A stretch of DNA of 49,605 bases from positions 1-49,605 of the forward strand of contig CAZIAK010000038.1 of assembly GCA_964537035.1 (NCBI GenBank), read 5' to 3'. The position numbers and the translations under genes were made by a program. Positions within the stretch are counted from its first letter, which is position 1. Each line of letters opens with the position of its first letter. Below are positions 26,775 to 33,682 of this stretch, piece by piece. The notes below the pieces were generated by a model. It searched no databases, had not been told where the DNA came from, and saw only the letters and a list, made by a program, of their open reading frames with translations. This DNA comes from CAZIAK01 sp964537035 (GTDB lineage Bacteria; Planctomycetota; B15-G4).

Positions 26775-27665
26775 TCAGGACACGCGAGCCGCTCGCCGTC
26801 GCGCGGGCATGGTCACCAGCCACAGGCCGACACCCACTCCCAAGGCGGTGAGCAGCAGCGCGGGCTCGGGACGTTCGCCCAGCACGGCGATGCCCAGCCC
26901 GCCGGCAATCACCGGCTGCAACAGGACATAGGCGGCCGTGTTCGAGGCCGTCGTGCGCGCCAGCACGATGATGTTGCCCACGTACGCGAGCACCGTGGGA
27001 AAGACCAGCACACCGACCAGCGCCCACCAATGCTGGGGGCCCGCTGCGCTGGGGATCCAATCGACGTCGAGGGCGAACCAAGGGGCGGTGAGCAGTCCGA
27101 AGAAGAACACCCAGGCCAGGACCACCACCTGGGGCAAGCGCTTGAGCAACGGCTTGGCCAGCACCAGATAGAGGGCGTAGCTGATGCCGTTGAAGGTCAT
27201 CAGCAGATCACCGGCGAAGGTCTCCTGGCCCACCGAGGCTCCCCGTTGCACGAACAGCCAGGCCACGCCGCTCACCGCGCAGGCGATGCCCACGGCCCGG
27301 CGTCGAGTGAGCCGCTCTTGCCCGGCGATGACCACGACAGCACAGGTCACCACGGGGATCAGACACATCAGCAGACCTGCGTTCACGGCGGTCGACCGGG
27401 ACAAACCCTCAAGGAACATGAGCTGGTTGAGGGTGATGCCCAGCAGGCTCAGGCCGAACAAGGCGGGGAGATCAGACAGGGGCGGCAGCACCTTGCGACC
27501 GTGCCGCCGCCAGGCCAGCAGACCGATGGCACAGAAGCCCACCAGCAGACGCCAGACCAGCACGGCCCGAGGAGGGAAGGTCTCCATGGCGACCTTGCCC
27601 AGCATGGGAAACACGCCGAAGCAGAGTTGAACGGCGATCAGCAGCAGACGTGTAGGGGCGTCCAA
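26775..27665 (-). CDS. EamA/DMT-family transporter
   Basis: A 296-residue membrane protein with about ten hydrophobic helices in two EamA repeats, as in drug/metabolite transporters (LLLIAVQLCFGVFPMLGKV; VLVWRLLVGFCAIGLLAW; then LLMTFNGISYALYLVLAKPLL; VVVLAWVFFFGLLTAPWF). The substrate is unknown. It starts with TTG three bases after the phosphatase stop (TGA-cac-TTG) and has no Shine-Dalgarno, so translation probably depends on reinitiation. It is the last gene of the glycosyltransferase operon, so export of a sugar precursor or small metabolite is conceivable. It converges with fumC, 34 bp away. Confidence 0.88.
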   Translation of the reverse strand: MDAPTRLLLIAVQLCFGVFPMLGKVAMETFPPRAVLVWRLLVGFCAIGLLAWRRHGRKVLPPLSDLPALFGLSLLGITLNQLMFLEGLSRSTAVNAGLLMCLIPVVTCAVVVIAGQERLTRRRAVGIACAVSGVAWLFVQRGASVGQETFAGDLLMTFNGISYALYLVLAKPLLKRLPQVVVLAWVFFFGLLTAPWFALDVDWIPSAAGPQHWWALVGVLVFPTVLAYVGNIIVLARTTASNTAAYVLLQPVIAGGLGIAVLGERPEPALLLTALGVGVGLWLVTMPARRRAARVS

Positions 27666-27668
27666 GTG

Positions 27669-28148
27669 TCAGCGGGCCAGCAGCTCGACGAGCCGCGCGG
27701 ACCAGGCTTCCATGGCCCGATCGATCAGAGCTCCGGCCAGCTCGTAGTCGCCCTGGCTCAGCCCGTAGGGGTCAGCGACGTCGTGCCCCTCCGCGCCAGG
27801 GACCGCGTCCTGAAACAGCGCCAGCTTGCGCTCGGTCATGTGTGGCCAGCGAGACGCGACCGTCCGTTTGTGCGCGGCGGATGCGCAGAGCACAAGGTCC
27901 GTGGAGTGCAGCAAGGGCAGGGCCAAAGGCTGGCTGCGGTGCCCAGAGAGGTCGACGCCCAGAGACTCCGCCACGGTCTGCATGGCTGCGGTGGCTTGCT
28001 GCCCCTCGGGTGCGGCGACGCCAGCAGACTGAACGTCCACGTTGAGGACGCCTGCCTGGGCCAGATGTTTCTGCAACAGCGCCTGCGCCAGCGGGGATCG
28101 GCAGATGTTCCCGGTGCAGACAGTGGTCACCACGTACAACTCCGTCAT
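27669..28148 (-). CDS. low-molecular-weight protein tyrosine phosphatase
   Basis: A 159-residue phosphatase. The P-loop VCTGNICRSPLA gives the CX5R active site with nucleophile Cys11 and Arg17, and the general acid is Asp126 in VADPYG. Such enzymes (Wzb, Etp, YwlE types) dephosphorylate tyrosine kinases of polysaccharide export or protein arginine phosphate. Its position between a glycosyltransferase (4-nt ATGA overlap) and a transporter favours a link to glycan synthesis, though no BY-kinase gene is present. The Ile15-Cys16 pair in the P-loop does not by itself separate the subtypes. Confidence 0.92.
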   Translation of the reverse strand: MTELYVVTTVCTGNICRSPLAQALLQKHLAQAGVLNVDVQSAGVAAPEGQQATAAMQTVAESLGVDLSGHRSQPLALPLLHSTDLVLCASAAHKRTVASRWPHMTERKLALFQDAVPGAEGHDVADPYGLSQGDYELAGALIDRAMEAWSARLVELLAR

Positions 28149-29269
28149 GAACGGGCCTCCTTCTCGGTCAGCAACTCGGTGTAGACAGTCAGGGTGCGCT
28201 CGACCATGGCGGGCAGGGCGAAACGTTCGAGCAGGCGCATGTAGCCAGCCAGTCCTCGGGCCAGGCGGTCGGCGTCATTCTCCAGACCGCTCTGGATGGC
28301 GTCGGCGAGTGCGCCAGGGTTGCCCGGGGGCACCAACCAACCCGAGACCCCGTCGGCCACCACCTCGGGGATGGCCGAGACATGGCTGGCCACCACGGGC
28401 AGCTTCACCGCCATGGCCTCCAAGAAGACCAGGCCCAAGCCCTCCCAGAGGGATGGCAGCACGAAGAGGTCGGACGCTGCCAGGAGATCTGGCACGTCGT
28501 GGCGAATGCCCAGGAAGCGCGCCCGACAACCCAGGCCCAGCTGCTCGGTCAGGGCTTGCAGCCGAGCCTCTCCGTCGCCGAACGGGTCGCCCCCGACGAC
28601 CAACAAGGTCACGGACTCGGGCAGCCGGCTCAGGGCATCCAGTAAGGTGGGATGGTCCTTCTGCGGCGCCAACCGGCCCACGCAGATGAGCACGGGAGCG
28701 TCTTCGGCCAGGCCCAGCTCGCTGCGCACTTCGGCGCGGCTCCGGGCGGGCAGCAGGGCTTCGGCATCGACGCCATAGTAGATGCGCGTGATCTTGCTCA
28801 TGGGCACATGGCCGTGGCGAGACACGAAGCGGGCCACGTGATCAGAGAGGGCGATGACCCGGTGCACGCGGCGGGTGAGAAAACCATGCACCCAACCCAC
28901 CGATCGCTTCAGCAAGGCCCGCTCGTCGTTGTGCTTGCTGGACACGATCACCGGCACGCCAGCCTGGGGCGCCACCCACGCACCGAGGGCGTCCGCCTTC
29001 AGCAGGTGCGTGTGGAGAACGTCGGGAGCGAGCGCTCGCAGCAGGGCGCGCAGGGCCGCCGCCGCTGACAGGGTCTGCCGGGCGCTCTGCATGGGCACGT
29101 GATGTACGTCCATGCCGCCCAGGCGGAACTCCTCCTCGAGCGACCCTTGGCCCTTGAACCAGACCACACCGACCTCGTGGCCTCTGGCCACCTGAGCCGC
29201 GCCCAGCCAGAGCAGATGCTTCTCCGCTCCGCCCACGTCAAGGGTCGTGATCAAGTGGATGATCTTCAC
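28145..29269 (-). CDS. GT4-family glycosyltransferase
   Basis: A 374-residue GT-B fold glycosyltransferase. It starts KIIHLITTLDVGGAEKHLL (acceptor-side Rossmann domain) and has HTHLLKADALGAW, then the donor domain with ICVGRLAPQKDHPTLLDAL and the EX7E-type motif LPSLWEGLGLVFLEAMA. It would retain the anomeric configuration and transfer a sugar from a nucleotide sugar to a lipid or glycan. GTG at 29269 overlaps the stop of the preceding glycosyltransferase (GTGA); the upstream frame is inside that gene. The sugar and acceptor cannot be inferred. Confidence 0.92.
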   Translation of the reverse strand: MKIIHLITTLDVGGAEKHLLWLGAAQVARGHEVGVVWFKGQGSLEEEFRLGGMDVHHVPMQSARQTLSAAAALRALLRALAPDVLHTHLLKADALGAWVAPQAGVPVIVSSKHNDERALLKRSVGWVHGFLTRRVHRVIALSDHVARFVSRHGHVPMSKITRIYYGVDAEALLPARSRAEVRSELGLAEDAPVLICVGRLAPQKDHPTLLDALSRLPESVTLLVVGGDPFGDGEARLQALTEQLGLGCRARFLGIRHDVPDLLAASDLFVLPSLWEGLGLVFLEAMAVKLPVVASHVSAIPEVVADGVSGWLVPPGNPGALADAIQSGLENDADRLARGLAGYMRLLERFALPAMVERTLTVYTELLTEKEARS

Positions 29270-30447
29270 AGCTGCTCCCCTCCCGTCCCCAGGATCTCGC
29301 GGTAGACGGCGAGGGTGCCGTCGATCATGTGGTCGATGGTAAAGGCCTCGGTCACCCGACGAGCGGCCGCGGCGGACAGTTCGCGACGCAGCTCCTCGTC
29401 GGACAGCAGACCGCTCAAGGCCTGGGCCAAGGCGGCGCTGTCGTCTCGCGGGACGATACAGCCACAATCTGGATGGCCAGGCCCGGGCAGCAAGACCTCC
29501 GGGCTGCCGTTCACTGCGCTCGAGACGCAGGGCAGACCCGCCGCCAAGGCTTCGAGAAGTGCGTAGCTGAGTCCTTCCCAGCGAGAGGGCAGGCAGAAGA
29601 GGTCCATGGCGTCGTGGCACGGGCTCACGTCGTCGCGCCAACCGGTGATGTGCACCCGATCCGCCAGACCCAACCGAGCAGCTTGTTGGCGCAGGGGCTG
29701 CTCCAACTCGCCGTGCCCCACCAGCAACACATGCACCTCGGCGGGAAGCTGGGCCAGGGCATCGACCAGCAGGTCATGGCCCTTGGCGTCGTTGAGCAGG
29801 CCCACCGTGCCCACCACCTGCGCGTCTGGCGGAATGCCGAACTCAGCCCGCACCTCTGCGCCACCTTGCGGGTCTTGAAACGGCGCGGGGTCGATGCCAT
29901 TGGGCACCACTCGGCCCCGGTCCACGGTGCTCACCCCCAAAGACACCCCCTGCTCCCGCTCACCCTCTGACACATGAATCAGTCGGTCTGTGACCCGCCC
30001 CAGCAGGCGCTCGGTGGCCAGGATCAGACCGGGCGGACCGGGCGCCTCGCCGCCCTGCCCCTTGCCGCCATCGAAGGCCGCCGCGTAGGTGTGCGGCGTG
30101 TGCACCCGCGCGGCTCCGGAGAGCATGGTGCCCACGGCACGACCCAAAGCGCCGGCCTTGCTCGAATGGGTGTGGATCACATCGAAGCGTCGATCGAAGA
30201 CCGTGCCCGCCAGGGCCAGGGCGTGACCCACATCGGTGAGGGGCTCGATCGGCCGGACCATGTCCAGCTGGTGGACAGCGATGCCAGCCGCCTCCATGGC
30301 TGCCAGGTCCTCGACCATGCGCGGCTCACGCAACGTGGACGCCACCACCTCCACGGTGTGGCCCCGGCGAGACAGACCGTGGGCCAGGTCGCGCAGGTGT
30401 CGGCGGGTGCCGCCGATGGTGCACTCCATGATCTGCAGGACGCGCAC
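29266..30447 (-). CDS. GT4-family glycosyltransferase
   Basis: A 393-residue GT-B glycosyltransferase, first of a four-gene operon. The N-terminal domain has RVLQIMECTIGGTRRHLRDL and FDVIHTHSSKAGALGR. The donor domain has VVGTVGLLNDAKGHDLLVDAL and FCLPSRWEGLSYALLEALA. GTG at 30447 has GGAG 5 nt upstream and gives a natural N-terminus; an in-frame TTG at 30471 is less likely. It is distinct in sequence from its downstream partner, so the pair probably adds different sugars of one glycan. It faces the epimerase gene across a 200-bp divergent region. Confidence 0.92.
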   Translation of the reverse strand: MRVLQIMECTIGGTRRHLRDLAHGLSRRGHTVEVVASTLREPRMVEDLAAMEAAGIAVHQLDMVRPIEPLTDVGHALALAGTVFDRRFDVIHTHSSKAGALGRAVGTMLSGAARVHTPHTYAAAFDGGKGQGGEAPGPPGLILATERLLGRVTDRLIHVSEGEREQGVSLGVSTVDRGRVVPNGIDPAPFQDPQGGAEVRAEFGIPPDAQVVGTVGLLNDAKGHDLLVDALAQLPAEVHVLLVGHGELEQPLRQQAARLGLADRVHITGWRDDVSPCHDAMDLFCLPSRWEGLSYALLEALAAGLPCVSSAVNGSPEVLLPGPGHPDCGCIVPRDDSAALAQALSGLLSDEELRRELSAAAARRVTEAFTIDHMIDGTLAVYREILGTGGEQL

Positions 30448-30570
30448 GTGGTCTCCGGCGGGTCGGCCCAAAGGCTCGAACGGTTCAGGGGGACATCAAG
30501 AGGGACAGCAGGGATCAGACAACCTCGCCGTAGCAGACCTCGCCACGTCGGGACTGGTACCCTGCCCCGC

Positions 30571-30589
30571 CGAGGCTAGCGCAGCCTCG
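30571..30589. promoter_or_regulatory. dyad in the divergent glycosyltransferase/epimerase region
   Basis: CGAGGCT-agcgc-AGCCTCG is a perfect 7-bp inverted repeat with a 5-nt loop, midway between the two divergent starts. It could be an operator or an RNA hairpin. No good promoter hexamers were found. Confidence 0.3.
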
Positions 30590-30649
30590 CTTGCTTTCAA
30601 GGCGGCCCCTCCCGGCCGTCCCTGATTCCTCTCAATTGTGGGACTCACC

Positions 30650-31546
30650 GTGAAGCTGTTCGTCACCGGGGGAGCTGGCTTCCTGGGCCGCAAGATCTGT
30701 GTCGCCGCCCTGAACGAAGGACACGAAGTGGTCGCCATGAGCCGCCACCCGGAGCGGGTCCAGGGCCTGCCTGACGAGGTCACTCTGGTACCAGGCGAGC
30801 TCACAGATGAGCAGCAACTGAGCGACCTGCTGGCCTCGACCCGGCCCGACGCGGTGATCCATGCCGCCGCCGTGGTCACCGACGACGACCCCCAGCTGCG
30901 GCCTGTCAACGTGGGCGGCACCGAGGCGCTGATCGCCGCCCTCAAGGCCCACGGCAGGGCCCAGGGCCGCCCCCCCCGCCTCGTCCTGGTCTCCACCTTT
31001 TCTGTGGAGGACATCCCCCCGACGGCCTACAGCGAGAGCAAACGGGAGGCCGAGGACCTGGTCAGGGAGTCTGGCCTGGAGCACGTCATCCTGCGTCCGG
31101 CGCTGATCTACGGGCCCGGCGACGGCACCAACACCCCGGCCCTGGTGAGCCGCATGAGTTCGGGGGCCCACTGGATCCCCGCCGGGGGCGCCACCCGCAT
31201 TCAGCCTGTCTTCGTCGAGGATGCTGCCGCTGCCGTAGTGGCCGCAGCCACCCTGCAGGATATCGGGGGACAGACCTACCGGCTGGCCGGGCCCGAGCCC
31301 GTGAGCGTGCGGGCCTACCGGGAGGCCGTGCGGGACGCCACGGGAGGCCGGGCCGTGGTCAGGGCCATCCCCCTGGGCTTGTTTGGCCTGGCCGCATGGT
31401 TTCTGGGGCTGGTGGGCAAGGCCGGAGCCCAGCAGGTGCTGCTCTTCCACCGGGCAGATCACGCCGTAGACATAGAGAGCAGCCGGCGAGATCTGGGTTT
31501 CAGCCCTCGTAGCCTCGCCGCGGGGCTCGCCGCGACGTTCCGCTGA
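30650..31546 (+). CDS. NAD-dependent epimerase/dehydratase (extended SDR)
   Basis: A 298-residue extended short-chain dehydrogenase. KLFVTGGAGFLGRK at the N-terminus carries the GxxGxxG nucleotide-binding motif, HAAAVV is the usual strand-4 motif, and the catalytic Tyr and Lys are in TAYSESKREAE. The LRPALIYGPGDGTN segment is typical of NAD-dependent epimerases of sugar or hydroxysteroid type. The substrate is unknown; proximity to the glycosyltransferases hints at sugar nucleotides, but NDUFA9-like or 3-beta-hydroxysteroid relatives are possible. I prefer GTG at 30650 to GTG at 30638. Confidence 0.88.
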   Translation: MKLFVTGGAGFLGRKICVAALNEGHEVVAMSRHPERVQGLPDEVTLVPGELTDEQQLSDLLASTRPDAVIHAAAVVTDDDPQLRPVNVGGTEALIAALKAHGRAQGRPPRLVLVSTFSVEDIPPTAYSESKREAEDLVRESGLEHVILRPALIYGPGDGTNTPALVSRMSSGAHWIPAGGATRIQPVFVEDAAAAVVAAATLQDIGGQTYRLAGPEPVSVRAYREAVRDATGGRAVVRAIPLGLFGLAAWFLGLVGKAGAQQVLLFHRADHAVDIESSRRDLGFSPRSLAAGLAATFR

Positions 31547-31604
31547 CCCACCGCCAGCAAACGGCCGTGCCGCCATGACCCCCGTGAGGTGCAGCGCTCT
31601 GGCA

Positions 31605-31646
31605 CAGGCTGCCGGGCTCAGGCTGCCCAGGCCAGGCTGCCCAGGG
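31605..31646. repeat. three tandem copies of a 14-bp unit
   Basis: CAGGCTGCC recurs at 31605, 31619 and 31633, exactly 14 bp apart; the units read CAGGCTGCCGGGCT, CAGGCTGCCCAGGC and CAGGCTGCCCAGGG. The array ends at the riboflavin synthase stop codon, between two convergent genes. It may be slipped-strand duplication without function. Confidence 0.7.
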
Positions 31647-32318
31647 TCAAGCTCCGCCGAGCGACACTCCCGGTACGCCGTCAGCCCCCATGGTCTGGAC
31701 CGTCCTGATCACCCATTGGCCGATCAGGTCGGCTTCCAGGTTGATCGGGTCGCCCACGGCCAGGCGGCCCAGGCTCGTGATCTCGAGGGTGTGGGGCACC
31801 AAGGCCACCACCAGGCGGTCGGGGGCCCACTCGGCCACTGTCAGGCTCACCCCATGCAGGGTCACCGAGCCCTTGGGCAGGCAAGATTGGGCGAAAGAGG
31901 CCCCGCAGGCCACTCCCAGGCGCACCTCTCCGGGCAGGCGTTCGACCGCATCGATCAGGCCCGTCCCTTCGACATGACCTTGGACCAGATGCCCATCGAC
32001 CCGGTCGCCAAAGCGCAGCGCCCGCTCGATGTTGCTCTCATCGCCGACCTTCAGCCCACCCAGGGTGGTCTTGTCGAGAGTCTCGGTGATCACATCAAAG
32101 GAGGCCTGGTCCCCATTCAGGGCTGCCACGGTCAGACAGACCCCATCGACAGCGATGCTGTCGCCCAGGGCTGTCAGGGGGCAAGGTCGGGCATCAGGCT
32201 GGGCGTCAGGGCCCTCTGCGCCTCTCAAACCAGCCAGGTCGAAGATCAGCCGCCGTCGGCCCTCCTGGTCGTGGACCTCTTGCAGGGGGCAGGTCGTTTC
32301 GATGATGCCGGTAAACAT
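31647..32318 (-). CDS. ribE: riboflavin synthase alpha chain
   Basis: Riboflavin synthase dismutates two 6,7-dimethyl-8-ribityllumazine molecules into riboflavin and a pyrimidinedione. The 223-residue protein has the diagnostic start MFTGIIETT and two tandem lumazine-binding barrels: the first with DSIAVDGVCLTVA and HLVQGHVEGTG, the second with GSVTLHGVSLTVAEW and VPHTLEITSLG. The C-terminus is slightly long. No other rib gene is adjacent, and no FMN riboswitch is visible in the 150-bp divergent leader. Some databases use ribC for this gene. Confidence 0.94.
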   Translation of the reverse strand: MFTGIIETTCPLQEVHDQEGRRRLIFDLAGLRGAEGPDAQPDARPCPLTALGDSIAVDGVCLTVAALNGDQASFDVITETLDKTTLGGLKVGDESNIERALRFGDRVDGHLVQGHVEGTGLIDAVERLPGEVRLGVACGASFAQSCLPKGSVTLHGVSLTVAEWAPDRLVVALVPHTLEITSLGRLAVGDPINLEADLIGQWVIRTVQTMGADGVPGVSLGGA

Positions 32319-32363
32319 GGCCAGGCTGCGGGTTGGAGGGGAGGAGCGCTCAGGGAACCGGTC

Positions 32364-32391
32364 TTGACCTCAGGGTGCGCGAATCTACACT
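32364..32391 (+). promoter_or_regulatory. candidate promoter for trmD-rplS-secDF
   Basis: TTGACC (five of six) and TACACT (four of six) are spaced by 16 bp, giving a start about 70 nt before the trmD ATG. Confidence 0.45.
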
Positions 32392-32468
32392 AGCTGGTTT
32401 CGCCCATGGGTTTAAGACCACGAATCTGGGAGCCGGCAGCTGCCGTCCCTCGACCGTGGTTCTGTTTC

Positions 32469-33155
32469 ATGAACGTCCAAGTCCTGACCCTCTTCCCCCG
32501 GCTCTTCGAGGCTTTCCTCGATGAGAGCATCGTGGGCATCGCCCGGGCTCAGGGTGCGTTGTCTGTCGACCTGATCGACTACCGCAGCTATACGGACGAC
32601 AAGCACAACACAGTGGACGACCGCCCCTACGGCGGCGGCCCCGGCATGGTCATCAAGCCCGAGCCTGTTTTTTCGGCGGTCGACGACGTCTTGTCCCGCC
32701 GCCCCGAGGGTGGCGCCAAGACCGCCATGGTCCTGTTCACGCCCACCGGCGAGACGTTCGACCACGGCAAGGCCAGCTGGCTCGCCGAGCAAGACGACGT
32801 GCTCATGCTCTGCGGTCGCTACGAAGGCTTCGACGAGCGCATTCACAAGGGCTACCCCTGGACCGAGCTGTCCCTGGGCCCGTACGTCTTGTCCGGCGGT
32901 GAGTTGCCCGCCATGGTGGCCATCGAAGCGGCCAGTCGATTGCTGCCCGGTGTCCTCGGACACTCCGAGTCTGCAGCGAACGATTCGTTCTTCGACGACT
33001 CCCTCGACCACCCGCACTACACACGACCTCCCCGTTTCCGCGGTCAGGATGTTCCTGACGTCCTGATGAGCGGCGACCACGCAGCAATTGATGCCTGGCG
33101 ACGCGACCAGGCAGAGCACCGCACGGCCGCTTGGCGTGCGGCGCGACATCCGTAA
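32469..33155 (+). CDS. trmD: tRNA (guanine-37-N1)-methyltransferase
   Basis: TrmD methylates G37 next to the anticodon, preventing +1 frameshifts. The 228-residue protein has the SPOUT trefoil-knot motifs: NVQVLTLFPRLFEAF at the start, DDRPYGGGPGMV, LCGRYEGFDERI, and LSLGPYVLSGGELPAM. The conserved DHPHYTRP segment is present. The Shine-Dalgarno is weak. It lies 19 nt before rplS; the usual rpsP and rimM partners are missing here. tRNA-Pro(TGG), a classic G37 substrate, is elsewhere in the window. Confidence 0.96.
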   Translation: MNVQVLTLFPRLFEAFLDESIVGIARAQGALSVDLIDYRSYTDDKHNTVDDRPYGGGPGMVIKPEPVFSAVDDVLSRRPEGGAKTAMVLFTPTGETFDHGKASWLAEQDDVLMLCGRYEGFDERIHKGYPWTELSLGPYVLSGGELPAMVAIEAASRLLPGVLGHSESAANDSFFDDSLDHPHYTRPPRFRGQDVPDVLMSGDHAAIDAWRRDQAEHRTAAWRAARHP

Positions 33156-33174
33156 GTTACGAAAGGCAGAACCG

Positions 33175-33630
33175 ATGAGCACCCGACTCGACCACCTCGA
33201 AGCCGCTCACGCGAAGACCAACATCCCCCAGTTCAAAGTGGGCGATCACGTCTCCGTGGGCGTCCTCATTCGTGAGCCGCCCCCGCCGGGCGCCAAGAAG
33301 CAAGAGATGCGCACCCGCGTGCAGCACTTCATCGGTGACGTCATCGCCGTCGGTGGCAGGGGCCTGGGCCGGTCGTTCACCGTGCGTCGGGTCTCCCAGG
33401 GCGAGGGCGTCGAGCGCGTCTTCCCCTTCCACTCACCGCTGATCAAGGACATCGAGATCCTCCGTCGCGGCGACGTCCGCCGGGCCAAGCTCTACGATCT
33501 CCGTCACAAGAGCGGCAAGGCGGCACGCATCAAGGAGCGCACCATGCGCAAGGGCGAGGCGGCCGCACTGCGGGCCCAGTCCAATCCTGGCACTGCTGCC
33601 CCCAGCGCACCCACTACCGAAGACTCCTGA
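33175..33630 (+). CDS. rplS: 50S ribosomal protein L19
   Basis: L19 sits at the 30S-50S interface. The 151-residue protein contains FKVGDHVSVGVLI, QHFIGDVIAVGGRG, the diagnostic SFTVRRVSQGEGVERVFP and SPLIKDIEILRRGDVRRAKLYDLR. A C-terminal tail of about 30 residues (RKGEAAALRAQSNP onward) is longer than in E. coli. The ATG has AAAGGCAGA upstream. trmD-rplS order is the usual bacterial arrangement. Confidence 0.97.
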   Translation: MSTRLDHLEAAHAKTNIPQFKVGDHVSVGVLIREPPPPGAKKQEMRTRVQHFIGDVIAVGGRGLGRSFTVRRVSQGEGVERVFPFHSPLIKDIEILRRGDVRRAKLYDLRHKSGKAARIKERTMRKGEAAALRAQSNPGTAAPSAPTTEDS

Positions 33631-33682
33631 CTTCAGGCCTCACTTCTCAATCCACTCTCCTCACTGAAGCTGGAGCGCCGTC

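Noticed and set aside
32319..32468. FMN riboswitch ahead of riboflavin synthase
   Set aside because: The leader lacks the conserved FMN-aptamer segments and is too short for a full aptamer.
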